A stretch of DNA of 64,000 bases from Coprobacillus cateniformis (GTDB lineage Bacteria; Bacillota_I; Bacilli_A; Erysipelotrichales; Coprobacillaceae), in contig NZ_WSNW01000001.1 in the NCBI RefSeq assembly GCF_009767585.1, positions 2,626,041 to 2,690,040 of the forward strand, written 5' to 3'. The notes beneath the pieces were generated by a model, which saw only the letters and a program-made list of their open reading frames with translations, did no database searches and was not told the DNA's origin. Each line of letters begins with the position of its first letter. Within the stretch, counting starts at the first letter, position 1. Both the position numbers and the translations under genes were made by a program. This document shows, one piece after another, positions 34,608 through 43,880 of the stretch.

Positions 34608-35096
34608 ATGTTATGGATTATAACAATTATAGAATTTTTAATTGGTTCAGTTTTGCATTTTGTATATGATATCTTTCCTTATTCTGTGGTTGCTCTTATA
34701 GCTCCAGTCAATGAAAGTATTTTTGAACACTTAAAGTTAGTTTTGTATCCTATGCTATTTATTGATATTATTTTGTTATTGAGAAATAAAAAAACATATT
34801 CATTGACAAGTATGTTAGTGGGGATAATCACTGGTATATTAAGTGTGGTACTAATTTATTACTTCTATCATTATGGTTTAGGCATTGAAAGCCTTATTGT
34901 AGATATTGTATTATTATTTGTGGGAATCCTGCTTGGAAATGTAATGATGATTATTGTTGATAAACATCATTGGAATATGGATTGGCGCATTAATCTTATT
35001 ATTCTTGTTGCATTGATTGTTCTTTTTAGTGTATGGACTTTTTATCCACCTGATTTGCCTATTTTCATAGATAACAGTAAAGCAGTGCTATCATAG
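34608..35096 (+). CDS. DUF6512 family membrane protein
   Basis: A 162-residue protein with five hydrophobic helices. The segment VALIAPVNESIFEHLKLVLYP is the conserved DUF6512 core. Function unknown. RBS GGTGAT precedes ATG 34608 and a TATAAT -10 lies near 34564, so it likely has its own promoter. The stop codon sits in the loop of the following terminator. Confidence 0.75.
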   Translation: MLWIITIIEFLIGSVLHFVYDIFPYSVVALIAPVNESIFEHLKLVLYPMLFIDIILLLRNKKTYSLTSMLVGIITGILSVVLIYYFYHYGLGIESLIVDIVLLFVGILLGNVMMIIVDKHHWNMDWRINLIILVALIVLFSVWTFYPPDLPIFIDNSKAVLS

Positions 35097-35106
35097 CACT
35101 GCTTTT
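35079..35106. terminator. Terminator between DUF6512 gene and pepF
   Basis: A perfect 12-bp stem AAAGCAGTGCTA / TAGCACTGCTTT with a three-base loop (35091-35093), T on one side and A on the other. It overlaps the last codons of both convergent genes. Confidence 0.8.
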
Positions 35107-36871
35107 AAATGAGTTCTTCAAATTGATTAAGAATATTTTCAAAATAATGGAAGGCATCATCATAGAGTTGATTTTCTAATGGATTGACAAGAGCATCCTT
35201 TAATAAATCAACTGGATCTTTGCTACCTCCAGATTTTAGGAAATTCAAGTATGCCTCTTTCTGTTTTTGATCTCCATCAAGTATACGAGAAACAATTGCT
35301 AAGGCAACAGTCATACCCAATGTGTATTTATATACATAATAATTATAATAGAAGTGAGGAATATAGAAGCATGAATGACTCACATATTGGTCCATAGTAA
35401 CATCAGGTCCAAAATATTCAGCATTCTTACTCATATATAAATCAGTAATCATTTGAGCTGACATGGGTTTTCCTTCTTGAGCCCAAGTATGCAGAATATG
35501 TTCAAAGTCAGCATACATTGGTTGTCTAAAAATAAGTCCAACACAATTTTCTAATAATTCATAAAGGAAATAGGCTTTTTCTTCTTTAGACGAAGCATGT
35601 TCAAGCATATAATTGATTAATAATGTTTCATTAACGGTTGAGGCAACTTCTGCCACAAAAATGCGATAATCACAATTAATAGGTGATTGATGATGACATG
35701 AAAGATAAGTGTGAGCACTATGACCAAGTTCATGTATCATTGTTGATAATGAGTTATAGTCACCAATGAAATTCATTAATATATATGGATTGGTATCATA
35801 ACATCCGCTTGAATAAGCACCAACACGTTTGCCGGCATGTGGATAATAATCAATCCATCTTTCATCTCTTGCTTTTTGAATGATTTCAACATAATCATTT
35901 CCAAAAACTTTGACAACATCTAAGATAATATCAAAACATTCATCAACTGTGTATTTTTTTGTATCATATTCAACAAGTGGTATATTTAAATCGTAATTAT
36001 ACATTGTTTCAAGATTAAGAACTTTTTTCTTAAGAGCATTGTAACGATGAAATAAAGGTCTATATTCTTTATTCGCTTTTTCTAAAATTTTAAAGAATAA
36101 TGATGTTGGTACATTATCATCAAAAAGACTTGCTTCTAATGGACTATTGAATTTTTTTACATCAGCATAGAAAGCATCTTTTTTCATAACACCTGCTAAA
36201 GTTGCAGCAAAGACATTTTCATATTTTTTGTATTCTTTAAAAAAGTTATGATAAGCTTCTTGTCTGACATTTGGATCAGGATTTTTAAGAAACTCTGATA
36301 AAGTTGCACTGTTTAAGAATTTCTCTTCTCCATTAATATGGACAGGGTCATAATCAAGACGAAAAGCATCAAAAACTTGTGAAGAAACATCAGAAATAGA
36401 AGATGTTTTAGAAATGAGAGTTTCCATTTCTTGAGAAAGGACATGTTTCTTTTGTCTGAGAATCTCAGAAATAGAATAGCGATAATCCGCCAGCCTTTCA
36501 TCCTTTAAGAAGTTTTCAACTTTTGTATGTGCAGCAATCATCTCCACTGTATAAAAATCTAATGCAGAAGTGACTTGTTCATAAAATGAGAGAATGGCTG
36601 CATACATTGTTTGATATTTCTGTTGATTTGGTTCAACATCACAGTGTAAATGTGCAAAACAATGTAGTTTTTGAATATATCGTGACATTCTTATATACTC
36701 TTCATGAAAGTTGATAAAATGTTCAACATCACTTAAAAAGTGCTCTTTTTGTAGAACTAACTGATCTAATAATTGTTTTGCTTCGTTTAAATCATTGTAA
36801 AACTCTTGCTCATCTTTATAAATCGAAGAGAGATTCCATGTATCTTTTGTTTCAATACTTTCTCGTTCCAT
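35105..36871 (-). CDS. pepF: Oligoendopeptidase F
   Basis: A cytoplasmic M3 zinc metallopeptidase that cuts oligopeptides, 588 residues. The zinc motif HELGHSAHTY is near residue 380 with the downstream Glu in FVAEVASTVNETLL. Start ATG 36871 follows GGAGG. The terminator hairpin overlaps its final codons. The promoter shares its -35 with a divergent one. Confidence 0.95.
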   Translation of the reverse strand: MERESIETKDTWNLSSIYKDEQEFYNDLNEAKQLLDQLVLQKEHFLSDVEHFINFHEEYIRMSRYIQKLHCFAHLHCDVEPNQQKYQTMYAAILSFYEQVTSALDFYTVEMIAAHTKVENFLKDERLADYRYSISEILRQKKHVLSQEMETLISKTSSISDVSSQVFDAFRLDYDPVHINGEEKFLNSATLSEFLKNPDPNVRQEAYHNFFKEYKKYENVFAATLAGVMKKDAFYADVKKFNSPLEASLFDDNVPTSLFFKILEKANKEYRPLFHRYNALKKKVLNLETMYNYDLNIPLVEYDTKKYTVDECFDIILDVVKVFGNDYVEIIQKARDERWIDYYPHAGKRVGAYSSGCYDTNPYILMNFIGDYNSLSTMIHELGHSAHTYLSCHHQSPINCDYRIFVAEVASTVNETLLINYMLEHASSKEEKAYFLYELLENCVGLIFRQPMYADFEHILHTWAQEGKPMSAQMITDLYMSKNAEYFGPDVTMDQYVSHSCFYIPHFYYNYYVYKYTLGMTVALAIVSRILDGDQKQKEAYLNFLKSGGSKDPVDLLKDALVNPLENQLYDDAFHYFENILNQFEELI

Positions 36872-36895
36872 ATGTTTCCTCCTTGTATAGAATAT

Positions 36896-36947
36896 ATGAT
36901 ATGTCTTTCCTAAAATTTTGTCAATGCCTACGAATGTATGGTATACT
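36896..36947. promoter_or_regulatory. Divergent promoters sharing one -35 region
   Basis: For pepF, minus strand: TTGACA (complement of 36919-36924), 17 bases, TATCAT (complement of 36896-36901). For the plus strand: TTGTCA (36918-36923), 18 bases, TATACT (36942-36947). The two -35 elements overlap almost completely. The plus-strand promoter leads to an RBS at 36959-36965 without a usable gene. Confidence 0.6.
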
Positions 36948-37680
36948 AAAAAGAAAGAAGAGGGGATACTTATACTATCCTTAAAGAAGTTAGAGCAAGT
37001 GTTCTAATAATGGTTATTGCCACATTTGCAAATCTACAGAATATCATATATATAATGATTTCTTAAGGATTATGTATAATGATGATGTGAATTCATGTGT
37101 TATGAGCATCATAAGCAAATTGATTTATGGGTAAGAGAGAATTTGGTATTGAATGATTGAAGTATTAGGATATAGGACATTCAAAGGAGAAATGTACTAT
37201 TTTTGATGTTTAAACTCATCAATTCCATTAGGCGATTTTGTTTCAATTAAATGAATGCTGATGGTTTGTAGTACAAAAAGATGACTTTTTTTGCCTTATT
37301 TTGAATGAGTAGTATGATTACAGGTATGAATTGATTATATATTTTATCAGGTAAAATAATGGTTAAATTTAAAAAAGTATTGAATATATCAGATAAAGAT
37401 TAATTATTTTATTCGTTTTGAATATTCTAATTTTTACTTAGTAAAAAATCAAGAAAACATTGATTATATCAACAGTATTTAATGATAAGCAATTATGAAT
37501 ATGTTGATTTTATTAGGGTTAAATAGTAACCTGTGATGTTTTAAAATTTATTTGTACTGATATTCTGTTTTAGAAAGATAAATGTTTGATTTAATTTATT
37601 TTCATTTTCGATTATAAAAAATAGTTATTCTTAAATATAAGGTGATGGAATGGATTTTTGAAAAGTAAGATATATATTCT
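36948..37680 (+). other. Gene-poor region, probable decayed coding sequence
   Basis: After the plus-strand promoter, AGAGGGG (36959-36965) is followed where a start is expected by ATA, not ATG. Reading on, the frame is broken by many stops, but fragments such as ILSLKKLEQVF and CYEHHKQIDLWVRENLVLND look protein-like. I cannot assign a family. The rest, to the terminator at 37681, is AT-rich with no ORF and no RNA gene that I can recognise. Confidence 0.3.
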
Positions 37681-37716
37681 AAAATAAAAAAACTCTTCAT
37701 TTAAGCATTGAAGAGT
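37681..37716 (-). terminator. Terminator of the small membrane protein gene
   Basis: On the minus strand ACTCTTCA and TGAAGAGT form an eight-bp stem followed by seven T. The stop codon (37701-37703) is in the loop. Confidence 0.75.
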
Positions 37717-38072
37717 GTAAACCAAAAGCAGAGTGTTATGATGGAAAAAAGTGGAGCCATAAAATATCTTCTTTCTTCACATTGTGATTGTAAATTTTTA
37801 CAAGTTATAAAAGTAAGTATGATAGCAAAAAGAAGACAAATTAATTGAACAAAACTTTGTGGTAATCGTAATGTTGTGATATGGCCTTCTTCTAGTAACA
37901 CAAACATAGCAATCAATTGTAAGATAAAAGATATAGCATAAATTTTTTTAAGTGAGAAATGAGTTGTTTTTCTCATAATCATAAATTCTCCCAAAGGATA
38001 TCCTAATATATTCATAAAAGTAATAACTGCAACATAGACTAATAAAAAAGAGCCTATCAAACTACAAATCAT
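37701..38072 (-). CDS. Small four-helix membrane protein
   Basis: A 123-residue protein with four hydrophobic segments (starting MICSLIGSFLLVYVAVIT) and short charged loops. No family is recognised. The start is ATG 38072 because GGGGTG, which overlaps an in-frame GTG at 38081, is its RBS; the same spacing occurs at the N-acetyl-DAP deacetylase gene. It lies downstream of rpsT on the same strand, after the rpsT terminator. Confidence 0.6.
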   Translation of the reverse strand: MICSLIGSFLLVYVAVITFMNILGYPLGEFMIMRKTTHFSLKKIYAISFILQLIAMFVLLEEGHITTLRLPQSFVQLICLLFAIILTFITCKNLQSQCEERRYFMAPLFSIITLCFWFTLFNA

Positions 38073-38124
38073 ATGTATCACCCCAATGAATACTTTAACA
38101 TGTTTTTAAAACAGTTTTTGTCAA

Positions 38125-38159
38125 ATAAAAAACTCTATCACAAATTAAGCGATAGAGTT
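38125..38159 (-). terminator. rpsT terminator
   Basis: On the minus strand AACTCTATC pairs with GATAGAGTT and is followed by TTTTT. The rpsT stop codon lies in the loop. Confidence 0.8.
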
Positions 38160-38408
38160 AACCAATGTAGCTAATCTTGATTTTTGTCTGCTAGCATAGT
38201 TTTTATGATGAATACCTTTACTTACAGATGCATCTAATTTAGATGCAGCGACATTGTAAGCAGCAACTGCAGCTTCTTTATCTCCAGCTTCAACTGCAGT
38301 TTTTACTTTCTTAATTGCAGTTTTTAAAGCACTTTTATAAGAATTGTTTAATTCACGTTTTTTGTTATCGTTTTTATAACGTTTGATTTGTTGTTTCATG
38401 TTTGCCAT
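38145..38408 (-). CDS. rpsT: 30S ribosomal protein S20
   Basis: An 87-residue, Lys/Ala-rich 16S rRNA-binding protein (MANMKQQIKRYKNDNKKR; KSALKTAIKKVKTAVEAGDK; GIHHKNYASRQKSRL). AGGTGA precedes ATG 38408. It is divergent from gpr, the same neighbour pair as in Bacillus. Confidence 0.97.
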   Translation of the reverse strand: MANMKQQIKRYKNDNKKRELNNSYKSALKTAIKKVKTAVEAGDKEAAVAAYNVAASKLDASVSKGIHHKNYASRQKSRLATLVNSIA

Positions 38409-38443
38409 TGTTCTTTCACCTCGCTTTTGTATTTCGCCATGTT

Positions 38444-38472
38444 ATTCTATCAAAAATAGACGATAAATGCAA
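38444..38472 (-). promoter_or_regulatory. rpsT promoter
   Basis: On the minus strand TTGCAT (complement of 38467-38472), 17 bases, TAGAAT (complement of 38444-38449). Confidence 0.6.
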
Positions 38473-38531
38473 TGTTTTATTGTGAAATGATTATATTTTT
38501 TTAAAATGGTAATGATTAATGTGGTGAGAAC

Positions 38532-39500
38532 ATGAAAAAATATTATACACGAAGTGATTTGGCTATTGAATCATTAGCCCATGCTGTTAAAGACAAAGAT
38601 TATAAACATAGTGAAAAAAAAGAAGGAAATGTTACAATTGAAACATTTGAAATTTTACAAACAAGTGAACTCTATCCACATGAAGTTGGACAATATGTAG
38701 AAATTAGTTTTCCTGATTATCAAGATATTTCAACTTTAACTGAACAATTTGAGAAACAACTCTCTACATTTATTAAAGCTAAAACGAATACAATTGACCC
38801 ATTAATTCTTTTTGTAGGTTTAGGAAATGAAACTTTAACAAGTGATGCTATTGGGCCTAGAACTTTAAAACATATTCGAGCTACACATCATTATCCATTG
38901 GATGAAAGGCATCAGAATCAATATTATGATAGTATGTGTGTGGCTCCAGGTGTTATGGCGCGCACTGGTATGGAAACTGCTGATATTGTTCAATGTTTAG
39001 TAGAAGAATTTCATCCAGATATGATTATTGCAATTGATGCATTGTGTGCACAAAGTTATGAAAAAATTTGTCATGTTATTCAAATGAATAATGTTGGTAT
39101 TTATCCTGGTAGTGGTATTGGAAATCATCGTAAAAGTATTACAGAATCATCGATGGGTGTCCCAGTTGTTGCAATTGGGATTCCAACGGTTATTCATGTA
39201 TCCAGTCTGGTAAGTGATGTTTACAACTTATTGGAAGGTTATTTCAAAGAATCACTGGACCCATCAACATCTTTGAAGGTGGGGAAACGTAGGAGATATG
39301 AAGGAAGACTCAATGAGGTTCAAAGACGATTGATCCTAGGGGAAATTGGTCAACTTGATGAACAAAAGCGTATTCAATTATTAAATGAGGTTTTAAACCC
39401 TATTGAAAGTCAATTTGTAATGAGTGATAAAGATATTGATTTTGATATTGAAATGATTTCTAAGATACTATCTTCAGGAATAAATCATTTAAGGTATTAA
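38532..39500 (+). CDS. gpr: Germination protease (spore GPR endopeptidase)
   Basis: GPR (peptidase family A25) degrades small acid-soluble spore proteins when spores germinate. The 322-residue protein shows the family core: LFVGLGNETLTSDAIGPRTL, SMCVAPGVMARTGMETADIV, IAIDALCAQ and GVYPGSG-like GIYPGSGIGNHRKSI. The N-terminal TRSDLAIE segment matches the pro-sequence region cut during activation. RBS GTGGTGAG precedes ATG 38532. Its presence strongly suggests endospore formation. It starts the gpr-spoIIP unit, separated by a terminator. Confidence 0.95.
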   Translation: MKKYYTRSDLAIESLAHAVKDKDYKHSEKKEGNVTIETFEILQTSELYPHEVGQYVEISFPDYQDISTLTEQFEKQLSTFIKAKTNTIDPLILFVGLGNETLTSDAIGPRTLKHIRATHHYPLDERHQNQYYDSMCVAPGVMARTGMETADIVQCLVEEFHPDMIIAIDALCAQSYEKICHVIQMNNVGIYPGSGIGNHRKSITESSMGVPVVAIGIPTVIHVSSLVSDVYNLLEGYFKESLDPSTSLKVGKRRRYEGRLNEVQRRLILGEIGQLDEQKRIQLLNEVLNPIESQFVMSDKDIDFDIEMISKILSSGINHLRY

Positions 39501-39525
39501 AGGTGTACTAAATACACCTTTTTTT
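39499..39525 (+). terminator. gpr terminator
   Basis: AAAGGTGTA (39499-39507) pairs with TACACCTTT (39513-39521), loop of five, then TTTT. It starts in the gpr stop codon. Confidence 0.8.
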
Positions 39526-39562
39526 GCATATATTCTGTTGTATAGTAATAGGGGGAAGAACT

Positions 39563-40273
39563 ATGAATAACAATTTGAAAATTGTTTTGAAAGTGATTGT
39601 TGTGGTTGTAATTTTATTAAATCTTCCTTTCCAAAAGGTATACAGTGAAAACGTAGAGAATATCGTATCTTCTTTAACAACAACAGATGTTAAGAAGCAG
39701 TCTAATGGAAAATCGATTTATATCTATAACACTCACCAAGGGGAAAAATATGCAAGTAATTCGGTCAAAGAAGGGAGCAAATATCTGATGCAATTATTAG
39801 AACAAAGAGGGTATAGTGTTGATTATGAAACAACAGATTTTGAATTGTATAAGATGAAGAATCATATTGATTATGCATATTCTTATACAGTTTCAAAGAA
39901 ATATTTGAATAATGCCTTAAAAGATCATGGAGGATATGATTTGGTCATTGATTTTCATCGTGATTCTATAAAAAAATCATTATCAACAATTACTGTTGAT
40001 AATAAGAATTACGCAAAGCTAATGTTTGTAGTAGGAAAGGGAAGTGGCAATTATCCAGCTGTAAATAAGTGTTGTGAGAAATTATCATCAATGATTAATA
40101 AAAAAATACCTAAATTATCACGAGGTGTTATGTTAAAACAAAGTCATTATAATCAAGGTGTAACTAAAAATATGGTCTTGATTGAAGTTGGAGCCAATGA
40201 AAACACATATGAAGAAGTTCAAAATTCACTCAATATTTTAGCATTAGTTCTTGATGAATATTTAAGTGCATGA
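39563..40273 (+). CDS. spoIIP: SpoIIP-family sporulation hydrolase, short form
   Basis: SpoIIP is an amidase/endopeptidase that thins septal peptidoglycan during engulfment, with SpoIID and SpoIIM. The 236-residue protein has an N-terminal hydrophobic anchor (about 7-25) and the family motifs IYIYNTHQGEKY, VIDFHRDS and VLIEVGANENT. It is much shorter than the roughly 400-residue B. subtilis protein, lacking most of the N-terminal stalk. GGGGGAAG fixes ATG 39563. Location after gpr matches Bacillus order. Confidence 0.85.
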   Translation: MNNNLKIVLKVIVVVVILLNLPFQKVYSENVENIVSSLTTTDVKKQSNGKSIYIYNTHQGEKYASNSVKEGSKYLMQLLEQRGYSVDYETTDFELYKMKNHIDYAYSYTVSKKYLNNALKDHGGYDLVIDFHRDSIKKSLSTITVDNKNYAKLMFVVGKGSGNYPAVNKCCEKLSSMINKKIPKLSRGVMLKQSHYNQGVTKNMVLIEVGANENTYEEVQNSLNILALVLDEYLSA

Positions 40274-40569
40274 AACAATTTTGGACAGATTTATGTTTGG
40301 TTTTGCTTTTAATATGTGTTATTTCATTGTTTTTTGGAGATTATAATGTATCTCAGACAATGTTTCAAAGGTCGATTGATGATTTTGAAGAGTCAGTTTC
40401 TTCAGGTGAAAAGCCAAAAGATCAGTATGTGACTATTCAAGATTCTTCTGATAATCATGTGTCATCATTCCTCAAAACTATGAGTGATGGATGTGTACAG
40501 GTGATTCAGTATATTGTTTTGATTTTCTCTAATTTTGTTAGTATGATATTAACTGTTATGGTATACTAA
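40270..40569 (+). CDS. Small membrane protein after spoIIP (yqxA position)
   Basis: A 99-residue protein with hydrophobic helices at about 5-23 and 75-98 and an acidic middle (SIDDFEESVSSGEKPKDQY). It overlaps spoIIP by four bases (ATGA), so translation is coupled. In B. subtilis the gene here is yqxA, also a small membrane protein of unknown function. I cannot confirm homology by eye. Confidence 0.65.
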   Translation: MKQFWTDLCLVLLLICVISLFFGDYNVSQTMFQRSIDDFEESVSSGEKPKDQYVTIQDSSDNHVSSFLKTMSDGCVQVIQYIVLIFSNFVSMILTVMVY

Positions 40570-40591
40570 TAAGGAAAGAGAGTTGGTAAGA

Positions 40592-41545
40592 ATGAACAAA
40601 AAAAGAATTGTATTTATGGGAACAGCATCTTTTTCTTTAGCAATTTTAAAAATGCTGTTTGAAGAAGATTATAATGTTGTAGGGGTTGTTTCTCAACCTG
40701 ATAGATATGTTGGCAGAAAGAAAATTCTAACAATGCCTGATGTAAAGATAGAAGCTTTAAAGCATGATGTTCCAGTTATTCAGCCTCAAAAGATTAGAGA
40801 AGAGTATCAAGCTATCTTAGATTTGAAACCTGATTTGATTATTACAGCAGCATATGGTCAACTGGTTCCTCAGGCAGTATTAGATGCACCAACTTTAGGA
40901 TGTGTCAATGTACATGCATCTTTATTGCCTATGTATCGAGGAGGAGCACCAGTTCATCAATGCATTATTGATGGTCAGGATCAAACTGGTGTGACAATTA
41001 TGTATATGGTCAAGAAAATGGATGCTGGAAATATCATTAGTCAGCAGGTGATTCCAATTCATATTGAAGATACTGTTGGTGATTTGTATGAGCGTTTAAG
41101 TGAAGTGGGGGCTCAACTCTTAAAGGACACTCTTCCATCAATTCTTGAGGGAACAAATCAAAGTCTTCCTCAGGATGAAAGTTTGGTTACATATGCACCG
41201 ACACTGTCAAGAGAAGATGAACGGATTGACTGGAATTTAGGTGCTTTACAAGTCTATAACAAAGTGAGAGGGACAAATCCCTGGCCAGGAAGTTATACAA
41301 CCTATCAAGGAAAAGTCGTTAAAATCTGGGCTGGTCAAGTTCATCAATGTGAGAATGCCATAACACATCATGCACATCAGGACAATGGTACGATTGTTAA
41401 AATTTTTAAAGATGCAATTGGTGTGAAAGTTTGTGATGGTGTTTATCTGATTACTGAATTTCAGTTAGAGGGAAAGAAGAAAATGTCTGTCAAAGATTAT
41501 TTAAATGGGCATAATATATTTGAAGTTGATACAAAGTTTGAATAA
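40592..41545 (+). CDS. fmt: Methionyl-tRNA formyltransferase
   Basis: It formylates initiator Met-tRNA. The 317-residue protein begins MNKKRIVFMGTASFSLAIL, has the catalytic region VNVHASLLPMYRGGAPVHQCI (the HxSLLP motif) and the DAGNII segment, then a C-terminal OB domain from about 210. An in-frame TTG at 40583 could also serve, since AAGGA lies seven bases before it; ATG 40592 matches the usual Fmt N-terminus better. No def or priA is adjacent. Confidence 0.93.
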   Translation: MNKKRIVFMGTASFSLAILKMLFEEDYNVVGVVSQPDRYVGRKKILTMPDVKIEALKHDVPVIQPQKIREEYQAILDLKPDLIITAAYGQLVPQAVLDAPTLGCVNVHASLLPMYRGGAPVHQCIIDGQDQTGVTIMYMVKKMDAGNIISQQVIPIHIEDTVGDLYERLSEVGAQLLKDTLPSILEGTNQSLPQDESLVTYAPTLSREDERIDWNLGALQVYNKVRGTNPWPGSYTTYQGKVVKIWAGQVHQCENAITHHAHQDNGTIVKIFKDAIGVKVCDGVYLITEFQLEGKKKMSVKDYLNGHNIFEVDTKFE

Positions 41546-41579
41546 GATAGTCGTTTTCACATGACTATCTTTTCTTTTC
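41544..41579 (+). terminator. fmt terminator
   Basis: AAGATAGTC (41544-41552) pairs with GACTATCTT (41563-41571), loop of ten, then TTCTTTTC. Confidence 0.75.
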
Positions 41580-41613
41580 AATGTATAATAATATTTACGA
41601 GGAGTGATAAAAA

Positions 41614-42915
41614 ATGAGAATGGTTGATTTAATTCAAAAGAAAAGAGATGGCTTAGAATTAACAGATGAAGAAATTCACTTTATTATTGATGGTTATACA
41701 AAGGATATTATTCCTGATTATCAAATGAGTGCATGGATGATGGCTATTTGTTTTCAAGGTTTAAATAAACGTGAAACGGCTTCTTTAACTCTGGAAATGA
41801 TGCATAGTGGAGATATTATTGATTTAAGTGCAATTCAGGGAATTAAGGTGGATAAGCATAGTACTGGAGGAGTTGGTGATAAAACGTCATTAGTATTAGG
41901 ACCAATTGTTGCGGCCTGTGGTGTTCCAGTAGCTAAAATGAGTGGACGTGGACTTGGACATACTGGTGGAACTTTGGATAAGTTAGAATCTATCCCAGGA
42001 TTAAATATTATGATTAGTGAAGAAGCTTTTGTGAAACAAGTTAATGATTGTCAATTGGCAATTATTGGACAGAGTGCTCATCTTGACCCTGCTGATAAAA
42101 AGATGTACGCACTTCGTGATGTCACCGGTACGGTTTCTTGTATTCCATTAATTGCCTCATCAATTATGTCAAAGAAATTAGCAGCTGGAAGTGATGCTAT
42201 TTTATTAGATGTTAAATATGGTGATGGAGCTTTTATGAAAACAATTGAAGATGCTAAAGTTTTAGCACGTACAATGATTGAAATTGGTGAATCTTTAGGA
42301 AAAGATACACGAGCAACAATTTCAAATATGTCTCAACCATTAGGAAATGCAATTGGAAACAGTTTAGAAGTTAAAGAGGCTATTGAAACTTTAAATGGAA
42401 ATGGACCAGAGGATTTGCTAGAACTTTGTTTACAAGCAGGCAGTCACATGTTAGTTCAAGCTAAGAAAACTGATTCAGAGTTAATAGCCAGACAGATGTT
42501 AGAAGACACTATTACCAGTAAAAAGGCATTACATGTTTTATGTGCAATGGTGAAAGCTCAGGGTGGTGATGATGAATATATTAAACATCCTGGTATGTTT
42601 GAAAAAGCTAAAGAAGTCATTGCTGTTAGAGCTGAACATGATGGTTATGTCAAAGAGTTGGAGGCTTTATCGCTTGGACTTGTAAGCATGAAACTAGGTG
42701 GCGGAAGACAAACAACAAAGGACCAAATAGATCATAGTGTTGGCTTAGTCTTAAATAAAAAAATTGGAGATTTTGTTAAGCGTGATGATGTTTTGGTTTA
42801 TGTACACACAAATACGGGATTAAGTGAGGAACTTAAAAATGAAATTTTAGGTGCTTATCATTTTACGAATGATTTTGTAAAGAAACCAATATTAATCGAT
42901 GAAATTTTATCTTAG
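41614..42915 (+). CDS. pdp: Pyrimidine-nucleoside phosphorylase
   Basis: It splits uridine or thymidine with phosphate to give base and (deoxy)ribose 1-phosphate. The 433-residue protein starts MRMVDLIQKKRDGLELT and has the family signature KHSTGGVGDKTSLVLGPIVA and SGRGLGHTGGTLDKLE, and the C-terminal GGGRQTTKD loop. GAGGAG precedes ATG 41614. It complements the cytidine deaminase at 6657. It could equally be called DeoA; the 433-residue length is common to both. Confidence 0.93.
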   Translation: MRMVDLIQKKRDGLELTDEEIHFIIDGYTKDIIPDYQMSAWMMAICFQGLNKRETASLTLEMMHSGDIIDLSAIQGIKVDKHSTGGVGDKTSLVLGPIVAACGVPVAKMSGRGLGHTGGTLDKLESIPGLNIMISEEAFVKQVNDCQLAIIGQSAHLDPADKKMYALRDVTGTVSCIPLIASSIMSKKLAAGSDAILLDVKYGDGAFMKTIEDAKVLARTMIEIGESLGKDTRATISNMSQPLGNAIGNSLEVKEAIETLNGNGPEDLLELCLQAGSHMLVQAKKTDSELIARQMLEDTITSKKALHVLCAMVKAQGGDDEYIKHPGMFEKAKEVIAVRAEHDGYVKELEALSLGLVSMKLGGGRQTTKDQIDHSVGLVLNKKIGDFVKRDDVLVYVHTNTGLSEELKNEILGAYHFTNDFVKKPILIDEILS

Positions 42916-42921
42916 ATGATG

Positions 42922-42951
42922 AAAGAGAGTTTGAGGTAAAACTCTCTTTTT
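42922..42951 (+). terminator. Terminator after pyrimidine-nucleoside phosphorylase
   Basis: AAAGAGAGTTT (42922-42932) pairs with AAACTCTCTTT (42939-42949) around a six-base loop, then TT. Confidence 0.75.
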
Positions 42952-43013
42952 CATATTTTGTTCTTTTTATGTATTTCTATAAGGAATTCAGTATAATAAA
43001 AAAGGTGATGAAG

Positions 43014-43868
43014 ATGGGAAAATATTTATTTTATGATATTGATGGAACATTAATGGGACCATCACGCAAAGTAACTGAAAAAACAAAATGGGCTATAGAA
43101 GAAGCCAAAAGACAAGGACATAGAGCGTTTTTATGTACTGGAAGGGCACCAACATCCATCTCAGATGATTTGAAGGAAATTGATTTTGATGGAATTGTTT
43201 GTAGTGCTGGTGGATTTGTTATTGTTAATGGTGAATTTATTTTTGAAAATTTTATGAATCAGTATATTTTATCAGAAGTGATGACATTATTTATAAACAA
43301 TCATATTTTGTTTACATTGGAAACGAAAAAAGCACTTTATCAGACACCAGGTGTTAATGAATTTTTTGATCAAAGACATCAGTTAGATTGTAAAGAAAAT
43401 TTGGAACTTGCAAGATTTTTTGAAATAAGAAGGCAGAGTGAGAATAGAAAACCTGTTAGAGATTTTGATATATTGACGACAGGAGTGACAAAAGTCTGTT
43501 TTATTGCACCTGAAAAAGACCGCTTTTATCAATGTATTCCTTTTTTAGAGGAATTTTTCAATGTTGTGATTTTTTCAAAAGATGCTGATGATTTTGTGAA
43601 TGGTGAAATCATCCTTAAACATTGCACAAAAGCAGATGGTATTAAACGTGTTGTTGAGTATTTCCATGGCAATATGGAAGATACTGTAGGATTTGGTGAT
43701 AGCATGAATGATTATCAAATGTTAGAAGAAGTTAGTATTGGTGTTGTTTATGAAGATGCACCAGAAAATTTAAAGAAATTAGGACAATATTATTTTACTG
43801 ATCCTGATCAAGATGGCATTTATAAAGTCATGAAAGAGATGGGGTTGATATCTGATGAATTGTTCTAA
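43014..43868 (+). CDS. HAD-superfamily hydrolase, Cof subfamily (paralogue)
   Basis: A 284-residue Cof-type phosphatase: motif I LFYDIDGTLMG, motif II FLCTGRAPTS, motif IV FGDSMNDYQML. It is similar in length and layout to the HAD protein at 20274-21125. RBS AAAGGTG (about 43001-43007) sets ATG 43014; the frame extends upstream without an RBS. The phosphotransferase follows 12 bases later. Confidence 0.9.
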   Translation: MGKYLFYDIDGTLMGPSRKVTEKTKWAIEEAKRQGHRAFLCTGRAPTSISDDLKEIDFDGIVCSAGGFVIVNGEFIFENFMNQYILSEVMTLFINNHILFTLETKKALYQTPGVNEFFDQRHQLDCKENLELARFFEIRRQSENRKPVRDFDILTTGVTKVCFIAPEKDRFYQCIPFLEEFFNVVIFSKDADDFVNGEIILKHCTKADGIKRVVEYFHGNMEDTVGFGDSMNDYQMLEEVSIGVVYEDAPENLKKLGQYYFTDPDQDGIYKVMKEMGLISDELF

Positions 43869-43880
43869 TGAGGAGGTAAA

